Source of the DNA: Cichorium intybus
Lineage: Eukaryota; Streptophyta; Magnoliopsida; Asterales; Asteraceae
Length of the DNA stretch: 64,000 bases
Direction of reading: 5' to 3'
Assembly: GCA_023525715.1 (NCBI GenBank)
Contig: JAKNSD010000055.1
Span: forward strand, 248,001 to 312,000
The translations under genes and the position numbers were made by a program. The notes under the pieces were generated by a model. That model worked only from the letters and a program-made list of their open reading frames with translations, searched no databases and was not told where the DNA came from. The number at the start of each line of letters is the position of its first letter. The stretch's first letter is position 1. Shown here one piece after another: positions 51,548 to 63,587 of this stretch.

Positions 51548-52919
51548 TCTCTAATGAACCCAGGTACACCAGAAATGTTTTAAAATGATCACAAAGTGTA
51601 ATAATAGGTAATTTACGAATTTTACAAAAATTCAAAAATTATGAATTTTTCATGTACTCAGGTACACGACAAATTGTTAAAAATGACAAAAAAAATATAG
51701 TTAGAAAATTCAAAATTTAAGCAGTTTCTCATGAACCCAAGTACACCAGAAATGTTTAAAATGATCACAACGTGTAATTATAGGTAATTTATGAATTTTA
51801 CAAAAATTCAAAAATTTTGATTTTTTCATGTACCTGGGTACACGATAACTTGTTAAAAATGACAACAAAAATATCGTTAGAAAATTCAAAATTTAAGCAG
51901 TGTCTCCTGAACCCAGGTACACCATAAATGTTTAAAATGATCACAAAGTGTTATTATAGGTAATTTATGAATTTTACAAAAATTCAAAAATTTTGATTTT
52001 TTCATCTACCTGGGTACACTGCAGCTTGTTAAAAATGACAAAAAAATATCGTTAAAAAATTCAAAATTTAAGTAGTTTCTCATGTACCCGGGTACACCAG
52101 AAATGTTTAAAATGATCACAAAGTGTAATAAGAGGTAATTTAAGAATTTTACAAAAATTCAAAAATTTTGATTTTTTTCATGTGCCCGGGTACACGACAA
52201 ATTGTTAAAAACGACAAAAAAAATATCGTTAGAAAATTCAAAATTTAAGCAGTTTCTCATGAACCCAGGTACATCAGAAATGTTTAAAATGATCACAAAG
52301 TGTTATTATAGGTAATTTATGAATTTTACAAAAATTTAAAAAAAAAAAAATTTCATGTACCAGGGAACACGACAAATTGGTAAAAGCTCATTAAAAATTT
52401 CAAAATTTAAGTAATTTTTCATGAACCCAGGTACACCAGAAATGCTTAAAATGATCACAAAGTGTAATTATAGGTAATTTATGAATTTTACAAAAATTCA
52501 AAAATTTTGATTTTTTCATGTACCCGAGTACACGACAAATTGTTAAAAATAAAAAAATAATATCGTTAGAAAATTCAAAATTTAAGCAGTTTCTCATGAA
52601 CCCAAGTACACCAGAAATGTTTAGAATGATCACAAAGTGTAATTATAGGTAATTTATAAATTTTACAAAAATTCAAAAATTATGATTTTTTTCATGTACC
52701 AGGGTACACGACAAATTGTTAAAATCTTATTAAAAATTTCAAAATTTAAGCAGTTTCTCATGAACCCAGGTACACCATAAATGTTTAAAATGATCACAAA
52801 GTGTAATTATAGGTAATTTATGAATTTTACAAAAATTCAAAAATTATGATTTTTTTCATGTACCAGGGTACACGACAAATTATTAAAATCTCATTAAAAA
52901 TTTCAAAATTTAAGCAGTT
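51548..52919 (+). repeat. B 8-mer HOR unit (1,372 bp)
   Basis: A full unit with GTGTCTCCTGAACCC (51902), CACTGCAGCTTG near 52,017, AATAAGAGG near 52,127, a 13-base A-run at 52338-52350 and AATAAAAAAATAATATCG near 52,548. Those last variants are shared with the next unit almost without change. Confidence 0.87.
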
Positions 52920-54293
52920 TCTCTAATGAACCCAGGTACACCAGAAATGTTTAAAATGATCACAAAGTGTAATAATAGGTAATTTATGCATTTTACAAAA
53001 ATCCAAAAATTATGAATTTTTCATGTACTCAGGTACACGACAAATTGTTAAAAATGACAAAAAAAAAATATAGTTAGAAAATTCAAAATTTAAGCAGTTT
53101 CTCATGAACCCAGGTACACCATAAATGATTAAAATGATCACAAAGTGTAATTATAGGTAATTTATGAATTTTACAAAAATTCAAAAATTTTGATTTTTTC
53201 ATGTACCTGGGTACAAGACAACTTGTTAAAAATGACAACAAAAATATCGTTAGAAAATTCAAAATTTAAGCAGTTTCTCCTGAACCCCAGGTACACCATA
53301 AATGTTTAAAATGATCACAAAGTGTTATTATAGGTAATTTATGAATTTTACAAAAATTCAAAAATTTTGATTTTTTCATCTACCTGGGTACACTGCAGCT
53401 TGTTAAAAATGACAAAAAAATATCGTTAAAAAATTCAAAATTTAAGTAGTTTTCTCATGTACCCGGGTACACCAGAAATGTTTAAAATGATCACAAAGTG
53501 TAATAAGAGGTAATTTAAGAATTTTACAAAAATTCAAAAATTTTGATTTTTTTCATGTGCCCGGGTACACGACAAATTGTTAAAAACGACAAAAAAAATA
53601 TCGTTAGAAAATTCAAAATTTAAGCAGTTTCTCATGAACCCAGGTACATCAGAAATGTTTAAAATGATCACAAAGTGTTATTATAGGTAATTTATGAATT
53701 TTACAAAAATTTAAAAAAAAAAAATTTCATGTACCAGGGAACACGACAAATTGGTAAAAGCTCATTAAAAATTTCAAAATTTAAGTAATTTTTCATGAAC
53801 CCAGGTACACCAGAAATGCTTAAAATGATCACAAAGTGTAATTATAGGTAATTTATGAATTTTACAAAAATTCAAAAATTTTGATTTTTTCATGTACCCG
53901 AGTACACGACAAATTGTTAAAAATAAAAAAATAATATCGTTAGAAAATTCAAAATTTAAGCAGTTTCTCATGAACCCAAGTACACCAGAAATGTTTAGAA
54001 TGATCACAAAGTGTAATTATAGGTAATTTATAAATTTTACAAAAATTCAAAAATTATGATTTTTTTCATGTACCAGGGTACACGACAAATTGTTAAAATC
54101 TTATTAAAAATTTCAAAATTTAAGCAGTTTCTCATGAACCCAGGTACACCATAAATGTTTAAAATGATCACAAAGTGTAATTATAGGTAATTTATGAATT
54201 TTACAAAAATTCAAAAATTATGATTTTTTTCATGTACCAGGGTACACGACAAATTATTAAAATCTCATTAAAAATTTCAAAATTTAAGCAGTT
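52920..54293 (+). repeat. B 8-mer HOR unit (1,374 bp)
   Basis: This is nearly identical to the preceding unit. The main differences are homopolymer lengths (12 A at 53713-53724), an added C in CTGAACCCCAGG (near 53,280) and an added T in AGTTTTCTCATG (near 53,447). Confidence 0.87.
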
Positions 54294-56018
54294 TCTCTAA
54301 TGAACCCAGGTACACCAGAAATGTTTAAAATGATCACAAAGTGTAATAATAGGTAATTTATGCATTTTACAAAAATCCAAAAATTATGAATTTTTCATGT
54401 ACTCAGGTACACGACAAATTGTTAAAAATGACAAAAAAAAAAAATATAGTTAGAAAATTCAAAATTTAAGCAGTTTCTCATGAACCCAGGTACACCATAA
54501 ATGATTAAAATGATCACAAAGTGTAATTATAGGTAATTTATGAATTTTACAAAAATTCAAAAATTTTGATTTTTTCATGTACCTGGGTACAAGACAACTT
54601 GTTAAAAATGACAACAAAAATATCGTTAGAAAATTCAAAATTTAAGCAGTTTCTCCTGAACCCCAGGTACACCATAAATGTTTAAAATGATCACAAAGTG
54701 TTATTATAGGTAATTTATGAATTTTACAAAAATTCAAAAATTTTGATTTTTTCATGTACCTGGGTACACTACAACTTGTTAAAAATGACAAAAAAATATC
54801 GTTAGAAAATTCAAAATTTAAGTAGTTTCTCATGTACCCGGGTACACCAGAAATGCTTAAAATGATCACAAAGTGTAATAATATGTAATTTAAGAATTTT
54901 ACAAAAATTCAAAAATTTTGATTTTTTCATGTACCTGGGTACACGATAACTTGTTAAAAATGACAACAAAAATATCGTTAGAAAATTCAAAATTTAAGCA
55001 GTGTCTCCTGAACCCAGGTACACCATAAATGTTTAAAATGATCACAAAGTGTTATTATAGGTAATTTATGAATTTTACAAAAATTCAAAAATTTTGATTT
55101 TTTCATCTACCTGGGTACACTGCAGCTTGTTAAAAATGACAAAAAAATATCGTTAAAAAATTCAAAATTTAAGTAGTTTCTCATGTACCCGGGTACACCA
55201 GAAATGTTTAAAATGATCACAAAGTGTAATAAGAGGTAATTTAAGAATTTTACAAAAATTCAAAAATTTTGATTTTTTTCATGTGCCCGGGTACACGACA
55301 AATTGTTAAAAACGACAAAAAAAATATCGTTAGAAAATTCAAAATTTAAGCAGTTTCTCATGAACCCAGGTACATCAGAAATGTTTAAAATGATCACAAA
55401 GTGTTATTATAGGTAATTTATGAATTTTACAAAAATTTAAAAAAAAAAATTTCATGTACCAGGGAACACGACAAATTGGTAAAAGCTCATTAAAAATTTC
55501 AAAATTTAAGTAATTTTTCATGAACCCAGGTACACCAGAAATGCTTAAAATGATCACAAAGTGTAATTATAGGTAATTTTTGAATTTTACAAAAATTCAA
55601 AAATTTTGATTTTTTCATGTACCCGAGTACACGACAAATTGTTAAAAATAAAAAAATAATATCGTTAGAAAATTCAAAATTTAAGCAGTTTCTCATGAAC
55701 CCAAGTACACCAGAAATGTTTAGAATGATCACAAAGTGTAATTATAGGTAATTTATAAATTTTACAAAAATTCAAAAATTATGATTTTTTTCATGTACCA
55801 GGGTACACGACAAATTGTTAAAATCTTATTAAAAATTTCAAAATTTAAGCAGTTTCTCATGAACCCAGGTACACCATAAATGTTTAAAATGATCACAAAG
55901 TGTAATTATAGGTAATTTATGAATTTTACAAAAATTCAAAAATTATGATTTTTTTCATGTACCAGGGTACACGACAAATTATTAAAATCTCATTAAAAAT
56001 TTCAAAATTTAAGCAGTT
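54294..56018 (+). repeat. B HOR unit expanded to 10 monomers (1,725 bp)
   Basis: The unit holds two more monomers than its neighbours. At about 54,927 a monomer that should continue into TTTTTTTCATGTGCCCGGG switches to TTTTTTCATGTACCTGGG, and the order restarts from CACGATAACTTG. CTCCTGAACCC therefore occurs twice, at 54653 and, as GTGTCTCCTGAACCC, at 55005. This looks like an unequal exchange inside a monomer. Confidence 0.83.
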
Positions 56019-56892
56019 TCTCTAATGAACCCAGGTACACCAGAAATGTTTAAAATGATCACAAAGTGTAATAATAGGTAATTTATGCATTTTACAAAAA
56101 TCCAAAAATTATGAATTTTTCATGTACTCAGGTACACGACAAATTGTTAAAAATGACAAAAAAAAAATATAGTTAGAAAATTCAAAATTTAAGCAGTTTC
56201 TCATGAACCCAGATACACCATAAATGTTTAAAATGATCACAAAGTGTAATTATAGGTAATTTATGAATTTTACAAAAATTCAAAAATTTTGATTTTTTCA
56301 TGTACCTGGGTACAAGACAACTTGTTAAAAATGACAACAAAAATATCGTTAGAAAATTCAAAATTTAAGCAGTTTCTCCTGAACCCCAGGTACACCATAA
56401 ATGTTTAAAATGATCACAAAGTGTTATTATAGGTAATTTATGAATTTTACAAAAATTCAAAAATTTTGATTTTTTCATGTACCTGGGTACACTACAACTT
56501 GTTAAAAATGACAAAAAAATATCGTTAGAAAATTCAAAATTTAAGTAGTTTCTCATGTACCCGGGTACACCAGAAATGCTTAAAATGATCACAAAGTGTA
56601 ATAATATGTAATTTAAGAATTTTACAAAAATTCAAAAATTTTGATTTTTTTCATGTGCCCGGGTACACGACAAATTGTTAAAAACGACAAAAAAATATCG
56701 TTAGAAAATTCAAAATTTAAGCAGTTTCTCATGAACCCAGGTACATCAGAAATGTTTAAAATGATCACAAAGTGTTATTATAGGTAATTTATGAATTTTA
56801 CAAAAATTCAAAAATTATTTTTTTTTTCATGTACCAGGGAACACGACAAATTGGTAAAAGCTCATTAAAAATTTCAAAATTTAAGTAATTTC

Positions 56893-57067
56893 TCATGAAC
56901 ACAGGTACACCAGAAATGCTTAAAATGATCACAAAGTGTAATTATAGGTAATTTATGAATTTTACAAAAATTCAAAAATTTTGATTTTTTCATGTACCCG
57001 GGTACACGACAAATTGTTAAAAATGACAAAAAAATATCGTTAGAAAATTCAAAATTTAAGCAGTTTC
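56893..57067 (+). repeat. Representative long subfamily B monomer (175 bp)
   Basis: Box 1 begins at 56893 and box 2 at 56990, giving halves of 97 and 78 bp. Half 2 contains AATGACAAAAAAATATCG followed by TTAGAAAATTC, the subfamily B signature. Box 2 has the perfect 12 bp palindrome GTACCCGGGTAC. The next unit, at 57068, is a short-class monomer, so the two classes sit side by side here. Confidence 0.92.
56994..57005. other. Box 2 perfect palindrome GTACCCGGGTAC (example, subfamily B)
   Basis: In long B monomers box 2 is a perfect 12 bp palindrome. The same 12 bases often occur in box 1 of certain B monomers as well (for example near 42,811, 46,749 and 52,083). There they are followed by the half 1 sequence ACCAGAAATG, so the box type is not tied to its half-unit. 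Confidence 0.7.
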
Positions 57068-57231
57068 TCATGAACCCAGGTACACCAGAAATGTTTAAAA
57101 TGATCACAAAGTGTAATTATATGTAATTTATAAATTTTACAAAAATTCAAAAATTATGATTTTTTTCATGTACCAGGGTACACGACAAATTGTTAAAATC
57201 TTATTAAAAATTTCAAAATTTAAGCAGTTTC
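57068..57231 (+). repeat. Representative short subfamily B monomer (164 bp)
   Basis: Box 1 begins at 57068, box 2 at 57166 and the next box 1 at 57232. Half 1 is 98 bp, but half 2 is only 66 bp. The AATGACAAAAAAATATCGTT stretch of long monomers is replaced by AATCTTATTAAAAATTTC (elsewhere AATCTCATTAAAAATTTC), a net loss of about 11 bp. Its box 2 core is GTACCAGGGTAC. This class recurs in fixed places within the 8-mer HOR of block B. Confidence 0.9.
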
Positions 57232-57392
57232 TCATGAACCCAGGTACACCATAAATGTTTAAAATGATCACAAAGTGTAATTATAGATAATTTATGAATT
57301 TTAAAAAAATTCAAAAATTATGATTTTTTTCATGTACCTGGTACACGACAAATTGTTAAAATCTCATTAAAATTTTCAAAATTTAAGCAGTT

Positions 57393-58345
57393 TCTCTAAT
57401 GAACCCAGGTACACCAGAAATGTTTAAAATGATCACAAAGTGTAATAATAGGTAATTTATGAATTTTACAAAAATTCAAAAATTATGAATTTTTTATGTA
57501 CTCAGGTACACGACAAATTGTTAAAAATGACAAAAAAATATAGTTAGAAAATTCAAAATTTAAGCAGTTTCTCATGAACCCAGGTACACCAGAAATGTTT
57601 AAAATGATCACAACGTGTAATTATAGGTAATTTATGAATTTTACAAAAATTCAAAAATTTTGATTTTTTCATGTACCTGGGTACACGATAACTTGTTAAA
57701 AATGACAACAAAAATATCGTTAGAAAATTCAAAATTTAAGCAGTGTCTCGTGAACCCAGGTACACCATAAATGTTTAAAATGATCACAAAGTGTTATTAT
57801 AGGTAATTTATGAATTTTACAAAAATTCAAAAATTTTGATTTTTTCATATACCTGGGTACACCAGAAATGCTTATAGTGATCACAAAGTGTAATAAGAGG
57901 TAATTTAAGAATTTTACAAAAATTCAAAAATTTTGATTTTTTTCATATGCCCGGGTACACGACAAATTGTTAAAAACGACAAAAAAAAATATCGTTAGAA
58001 AATTCAAAATTTAAGCAGTTTCTCATGAACCCAGGTACATCAGAAATGTTTAAAATGATCACAAAGTGTTATTATAGGTAATTTATGAATTTTACAAAAA
58101 TTTAAATTTTTTTTTTTTTCATGTACAAGGGAACACGACAAATTGGTAAAAGCTCATTAAAAATTTCAAATTTTAAGTAATTTCTCATGAACCCAGGTAC
58201 ACCAGAAATGTTTAAAATGATCACAAAGTGTAATTATAGGTAATTTATGAATTTTACAAAAATTCAAAAATTTTGATTTTTTCATGTACCCGGGTACACA
58301 ACAAATTGTTAAAAATGACAAAAAAATATCGTTAGAAAATTCAAA
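57393..58345 (+). repeat. Last, rearranged part of the B 8-mer series
   Basis: The unit begins at the marker TCTCTAATGAA (57393) and has GTGTCTCGTGAACCC (57745), a changed form of the CTCCTGAACCC marker. It contains the 78 bp deletion near 57,850 and a 13-base T-run at 58107-58119, then passes into the 15-mer region. Confidence 0.82.
57845..57875 (+). repeat. Box 2 to box 1 fusion (loss of one half-unit)
   Basis: TTTTTCATATACCTGGGTAC is followed directly by ACCAGAAATGCTTATAGTG. In the homologous place of other HOR units (for example 51,995-52,130) 78 more bases lie between the two, from CACTGCAGCTTG to the next TCATGTACCCGGGTAC. Exactly one half-unit 2 has been lost, with the join inside the shared box sequence. 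Confidence 0.85.
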
Positions 58346-59294
58346 ATTTAAGCAGTTTCTCATGAACCCAGGTACACCAGAAATGTTTAAAATGATCACA
58401 TAGTGTAATTATAGGTAATTTATGAATTTTACAAAAATTCAAAAATTTTGATTTTTTCATGTACCTGGGTACACGACAACTTGTTAAAAATGACAACAAA
58501 AATATAGTTAGAAAATTCAAAATTTAAGCAGTTTCTCATGAACCCAGGTACACCATAAATGTTTAAAATAATCACAAAGTGTTATTATAGGTAATTTATG
58601 TATTTTACAAAAATTCAAAAATTTTGATTTTTTCATGTACCTGGGTACACTACAACTTGTTAAAAATGACAAAAAAATATCGTTAGAAAATTCAAAATTT
58701 AAGTAGTTTCTCATGTACCCGGGTATACCAGAAATGCTTAAAATGATCACAAAGTGTAATAATAGGTAATTTAAGAATTTTACAAAAATTCAAAAATTTT
58801 GATTTTTTTCATGTGCCCGGGTACACGAGAAATTGTTAAAAACGACAAAAAAATATCGTTAGAAAATTCTAAATTTAAGCAGTTTCTCATGAACCCAGGT
58901 ACATCAGAAATGTTTAAAATGATCACAAAGTGTTATTATAGGTAATTTATGAATTTTACAAAAATTCAAAAATTTTGATTTTTTCATGTACCTTGGTATA
59001 GGACAAATTGTTAAAAATGACAAAAAAATATCGTTAGAAAATTCAAAATTTAAGCAGTTTCTCATGAACCCAGGTACACCAGAAATGTTTAAAATGATCA
59101 CCAAGTGTAATTATAGGTAATTTATGAATTTTACAAAAATTCAAAATTTATGAATTTTTCATGTACCCGGGTACACGACAAATTGTTAAAAATAAGAGAA
59201 AAAATATCATTTACAAATTCAAAATTTAAGCAGTTTCTCATGAACCCAGGTACACCAGAAATGTTTAAAATGATCAAAAAGTGTAATTATAAGT

Positions 59295-59325
59295 AATTTA
59301 TGAATTTTACAAAAATTCATAAATT
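59295..59325. repeat. Inverted repeat with matching changes in both arms (subfamily B)
   Basis: Left arm AATTTATGAATTTT (59295-59308) and right arm AAAATTCATAAATT (59312-59325) pair perfectly around ACA. The usual B right arm is AAAATTCAAAAATT, which mispairs once with this left arm. The same fully paired form occurs near 35,190, 61,915 (the HOR copy) and 63,810. Confidence 0.75.
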
Positions 59326-60395
59326 TTGATTTTTTCATGTACCCGAGTACACGACAACTTGTTAAAAATGACAAAAAAATATCGTTAGAAAATTCAAATT
59401 TTAAGCAGTTTCTCATGAACCCAGGTACACTAGAAATGTTAAAAATGATCACAAAGTGTAATTATAGGTAATTTATGAATTTTACAAAAATTAAAAAATT
59501 TGATTTTTTCATGTACCCGGGTACACAACAAATTGTTAAAAATGAAAAAATATATATATCGTTAGAAAATTCAAATTTTAAGTAGTTTCTCATGAACCCA
59601 GGTACACCAGAAATGTTTAAAATGATCACAAAGTGTAATAATAGGTAATTTATGAATTTTACAAAAAGTCAACAATTATGAATTTTTCATGTACTCGGGT
59701 ACACGACAAATTGTTAAAAATGACAGAAAAATATCACTAACAAATTCAAAATTTAAGTAGTTTCTCATGTACCTGGGTACACCAGAAATGCTTAAAATGA
59801 TCACAAAGTGTAATAATTGGTAAATTATGAATTTTACAAAAATTCAAAAATTATGAATTTTTCATGTACCCGGGTACACGACAAATTGTTATAAATAAGA
59901 GAAAAAATATCATTTACAAATTCAAAATTTAAGCAGTTTCTCATGAACTCAGGTACACCAGAAATGTTTAAAATGATCATAAAGTGTAATTATAGGTAAT
60001 TTATGAATTTTACAAAAATTCAAAAATTTTTATTTTTTTATGTACCCGGGTACACGACAACTTGTTAAAAATGACAAAAAAAATATCGTTAGAAAATTCA
60101 AAATTTAAGCAGTTTCTCATGAACCCAGGTACACTAGAAATGTTTAAAATGATCACAAAGTGTAATTATAGGTAATTTATGAATTTTACAAAAATTAAAA
60201 ATTTCGATTTTTTCATGTACCCCGGGTAAACGATAAATTGTTAAAAATGAAAAAAAAATATATCGTTAGAAAAATCAAATTTTAAGTAGTTTTTCATGAA
60301 CCCATGTACACCAGAAATGTTTAAAATGATCACAAAGTGTAATTATAGGTATTTTATGAATTTTACAAAAATTCAAAAATTATGATTTTTTTCAT

Positions 60396-60406
60396 GTATA
60401 AATGAC
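60396..60406. other. Box 2 lost (GTATAAATGAC), HOR copy 1
   Basis: Box 2 of this monomer reads GTATAAATGAC instead of GTACCAGGGTACACGAC, so the dyad is absent. The same state occurs in the second HOR copy at 63015, so it was copied with the 2,621 bp unit. A related form, GTATAAAAGAC, is at 63699. Confidence 0.8.
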
Positions 60407-60966
60407 AAATTGTTAAAATCTCATTAAAAATTTCAAAATTTTAGCAGTTTCTCATGAACCCAGGTACACCAGAAATGTGTAAAATGATCACAAAGTGTAA
60501 TAATAGGTAATTTGTGAATGTTACAAAAATTCAAAAATTATGAATTTTTCATGTACCCGGATACAGGACAAATTGTTAAAAATAAGAGAAAAAATATAAT
60601 TTACAAATTTAAATTTTAAGCAGTTTCTCATGAACCCAGGTACTCCAGAAATGTTTAAAATGATCATAAAGTGTAATTATAGGTAATGTATGAATTTTAC
60701 AAAAAATTCAAAAATTTTGATTTTTTCATGTACCCGGGTACACGAAAACTTGTTAAAAATGACAAAAAAATATCGTTAAAAATTCAAAATTTAAGCAATT
60801 TCTCATGAACCCAGGTACACTAGAAATGTTTAAAATGATCACAAAGTGTAATTATAGGTAATTTATGAATTTTACAAAAATTAAAAATTTTGATTTTTTC
60901 ATGTACCCGGGTACACGACAAATTGTTAAAAATGAAAAATATATATATATCGTTAGAAAATTCAAA

Positions 60967-63587
60967 TTTTAAGCAGTTTCTCATGAACCCAGGTACACCA
61001 GAAATGTTTAAAATGATCACAAAGTGTAATTATAGGTAATTTATGAATTTTACAAAAATTCAAAAATTTTGATTTTTTCATGTACCTGGGTACACGACAA
61101 CTTGTTAAAAATGACAACAAAAATATAGTTAGAAAATTCAAAATTTAAGCAGTTTCTCATGAACCCAGGTACACCATAAATGTTTAAAATAATCACAAAG
61201 TGTTATTATAGGTAATTTATGTATTTTACAAAAATTCAAAAATTTTGATTTTTTCATGTACCTGGGTACACTACAACTTGTTAAAAATGACAAAAAAATA
61301 TCGTTAGAAAATTCAAAATTTAAGTAGTTTCTCATGTACCCGGGTATACCAGAAATGCTTAAAATGATCACAAAGTGTAATAATAGGTAATTTAAGAATT
61401 TTACAAAAATTCAAAAATTTTGATTTTTTTCATGTGCCCGGGTACACGAGAAATTGTTAAAAACGACAAAAAAATATCGTTAGAAAATTCTAAATTTAAG
61501 CAGTTTCTCATGAACCCAGGTACATCAGAAATGTTTAAAATGATCACAAAGTGTTATTATAGGTAATTTATGAATTTTACAAAAATTCAAAAATTTTGAT
61601 TTTTTCATGTACCTTGGTACAGGACAAATTGTTAAAAATGACAAAAAAATATCGTTAGAAAATTCAAAATTTAAGCAGTTTCTCATGAACCCAGGTACAC
61701 CAGAAATGTTTAAAATGATCACCAAGTGTAATTATAGGTAATTTATGAATTTTACAAAAATTCAAAATTTATGAATTTTTCATGTACCCGGGTACACGAC
61801 AAATTGTTAAAAATAAGAGAAAAAATATCATTTACAAATTCAAAATTTAAGCAGTTTCTCATGAACCCAGGTACACCAGAAATGTTTAAAATGATCAAAA
61901 AGTGTAATTATAAGTAATTTATGAATTTTACAAAAATTCATAAATTTTGATTTTTTCATGTACCCGAGTACACGACAACTTGTTAAAAATGACAAAAAAA
62001 TATCGTTAGAAAATTCAAAATTTAAGCAGTTTCTCATGAACCCAGGTACACTAGAAATGTTAAAAATGATCACAAAGTGTAATTATAGGTAATTTATGAA
62101 TTTTACAAAAATTAAAAAATTTGATTTTTTCATGTACCCGGGTACACAACAAATTGTTAAAAATGAAAAAATATATATATCGTTAGAAAATTCAAATTTT
62201 AAGTAGTTTCTCATGAACCCAGGTACACCAGAAATGTTTAAAATGATCACAAAGTGTAATAATAGGTAATTTATGAATTTTACAAAAAGTCAACAATTAT
62301 GAATTTTTCATGTACTCGGGTACACGACAAATTGTTAAAAATGACAGAAAAATATCACTAACAAATTCAAAATTTAAGTAGTTTCTCATGTACCTGGGTA
62401 CACCAGAAATGCTTAAAATGATCACAAAGTGTAATAATTGGTAAATTATGAATTTTACAAAAATTCAAAAATTATGAATTTTTCATGTACCCGGGTACAC
62501 GACAAATTGTTATAAATAAGAGAAAAAATATCATTTACAAATTCAAAATTTAAGCAGTTTCTCATGAACCCAGGTACACCAGAAATGTTTAAAATGATCA
62601 TAAAGTGTAATTATAGGTAATTTATGAATTTTACAAAAATTCAAAAATTTTTATTTTTTTATGTACCCGGGTACACGACAACTTGTTAAAAATGACAAAA
62701 AAAATATCGTTAGAAAATTCAAAATTTAAGCAGTTTCTCATGAACCCAGGTACACTAGAAATGTTTAAAATGATCACAAAGTGTAATTATAGGTAATTTA
62801 TGAATTTTACAAAAATTAAAAATTTCGATTTTTTCATGTACCCGGGTAAACGATAAATTGTTAAAAATGAAAAAAAATATATCGTTAGAAAAATCAAATT
62901 TTAAGTAGTTTTTCATGAACCCATGTACACCAGAAATGTTTAAAATGATCACAAAGTGTAATTATAGGTATTTTATGAATTTTACAAAAATTCAAAAATT
63001 ATGATTTTTTTCATGTATAAATGACAAATTGTTAAAATCTCATTAAAAATTTCAAAATTTTAACAGTTTCTCATGAACCCAGGTACACCAGAAATGTGTA
63101 AAATGATCACAAAGTGTAATAATAGGTAATTTGTGAATTTTACAAAAATTCAAAAATTATGAATTTTTCATGTACCCGGATACAGGACAAATTGTTAAAA
63201 ATAAGAGAAAAATATAATTTACAAATTTAAATTTTAAGCAGTTTCTCATGAACCCAGGTACTCCAGAAATGTTTAAAATGATCATAAAGTGTAATTATAG
63301 GTAATGTATGAATTTTACAAAAAATTCAAAAATTTTGATTTTTTCATGTACCCGGGTACACGAAAACTTGTTAAAAATGACAAAAAAATATCGTTAAAAA
63401 TTCAAAAATTCAGCAATTTCTCATGAACCCAGGTACACTAGAAATGTTTAAAATGATCACAAAGTGTAATTATAGGTAATTTATGAATTTTACAAAAATT
63501 AAAAATTTTGATTTTTTCATGTACCCGGGTACACGACAAATTGTTAAAAATGAAAAATATATATATCGTTAGAAAATTCAAATTTTA
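60967..63587 (+). repeat. 15-mer HOR of 2,621 bp, copy 2 (block B)
   Basis: The second copy has the same order and nearly the same bases. Differences include GGTACAGGAC near 61,617, CAAAATTTAAGC near 62,018 where copy 1 has CAAATTTTAAGC, and TA-runs that differ in length by one or more units (63557-63566 against 60939-60950). Similarity ends near 63,590, where ACAACAGAAATG starts monomers of another order. Confidence 0.9.
63015..63025. other. Box 2 lost (GTATAAATGAC), HOR copy 2
   Basis: This is the counterpart of the box-less site at 60396, about 2,620 bp downstream. Both are short-class monomers followed by AAATTGTTAAAATCTC. Confidence 0.8.

Larger units (their letters stand above)
56019..57392 (+). 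repeat. B 8-mer HOR unit (1,374 bp)
   Basis: A full unit with CTCCTGAACCC at 56376. Where the preceding units have an A-run before TTTCATGTACCAGGGAACACG, this one has a 10-base T-run at 56818-56827. Confidence 0.86.
58346..60966 (+). repeat. 15-mer HOR of 2,621 bp, copy 1 (block B)
   Basis: Fifteen B monomers repeated with a constant displacement of 2,621 bp over most of the length. It contains the fully paired inverted repeat (59295), a TA-run near 59,551, a box-less monomer (60396) and another TA-run at 60939-60950. Private states against copy 2: GGTATAGGAC near 58,996 and GAACTCAGG near 59,945. Confidence 0.9.

Noticed and set aside
56893..57067. CENP-B box in the subfamily B stretch ATCGTTAGAAAATTC
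   Set aside because: It resembles the CGTTGGAAA-like left part of the mammalian CENP-B box, but the CGGG end needed for binding is missing and the first bases differ. It is an AT-rich coincidence unless binding data say otherwise.
56874..57107. Recurring open frames of about 77 codons on the minus strand of block B (also 38336-38533, 52400-52633, 58166-58399 and many others)
   Set aside because: They are one open frame of the satellite monomer seen again and again. A 175-176 bp monomer is not a multiple of three, so the frame closes after little more than one unit. They have AT-rich composition, no recognisable domain, no conserved start context, and they change freely with satellite substitutions.
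60939..60950. TA-rich microsatellites near 45.5, 59.55, 60.94, 62.17 and 63.56 kb as independent elements
   Set aside because: They are short (TA) expansions at one place in half 2 of the B monomer (AATGAAAAA followed by the TA-run and CGTTAG) and were copied with the HOR.
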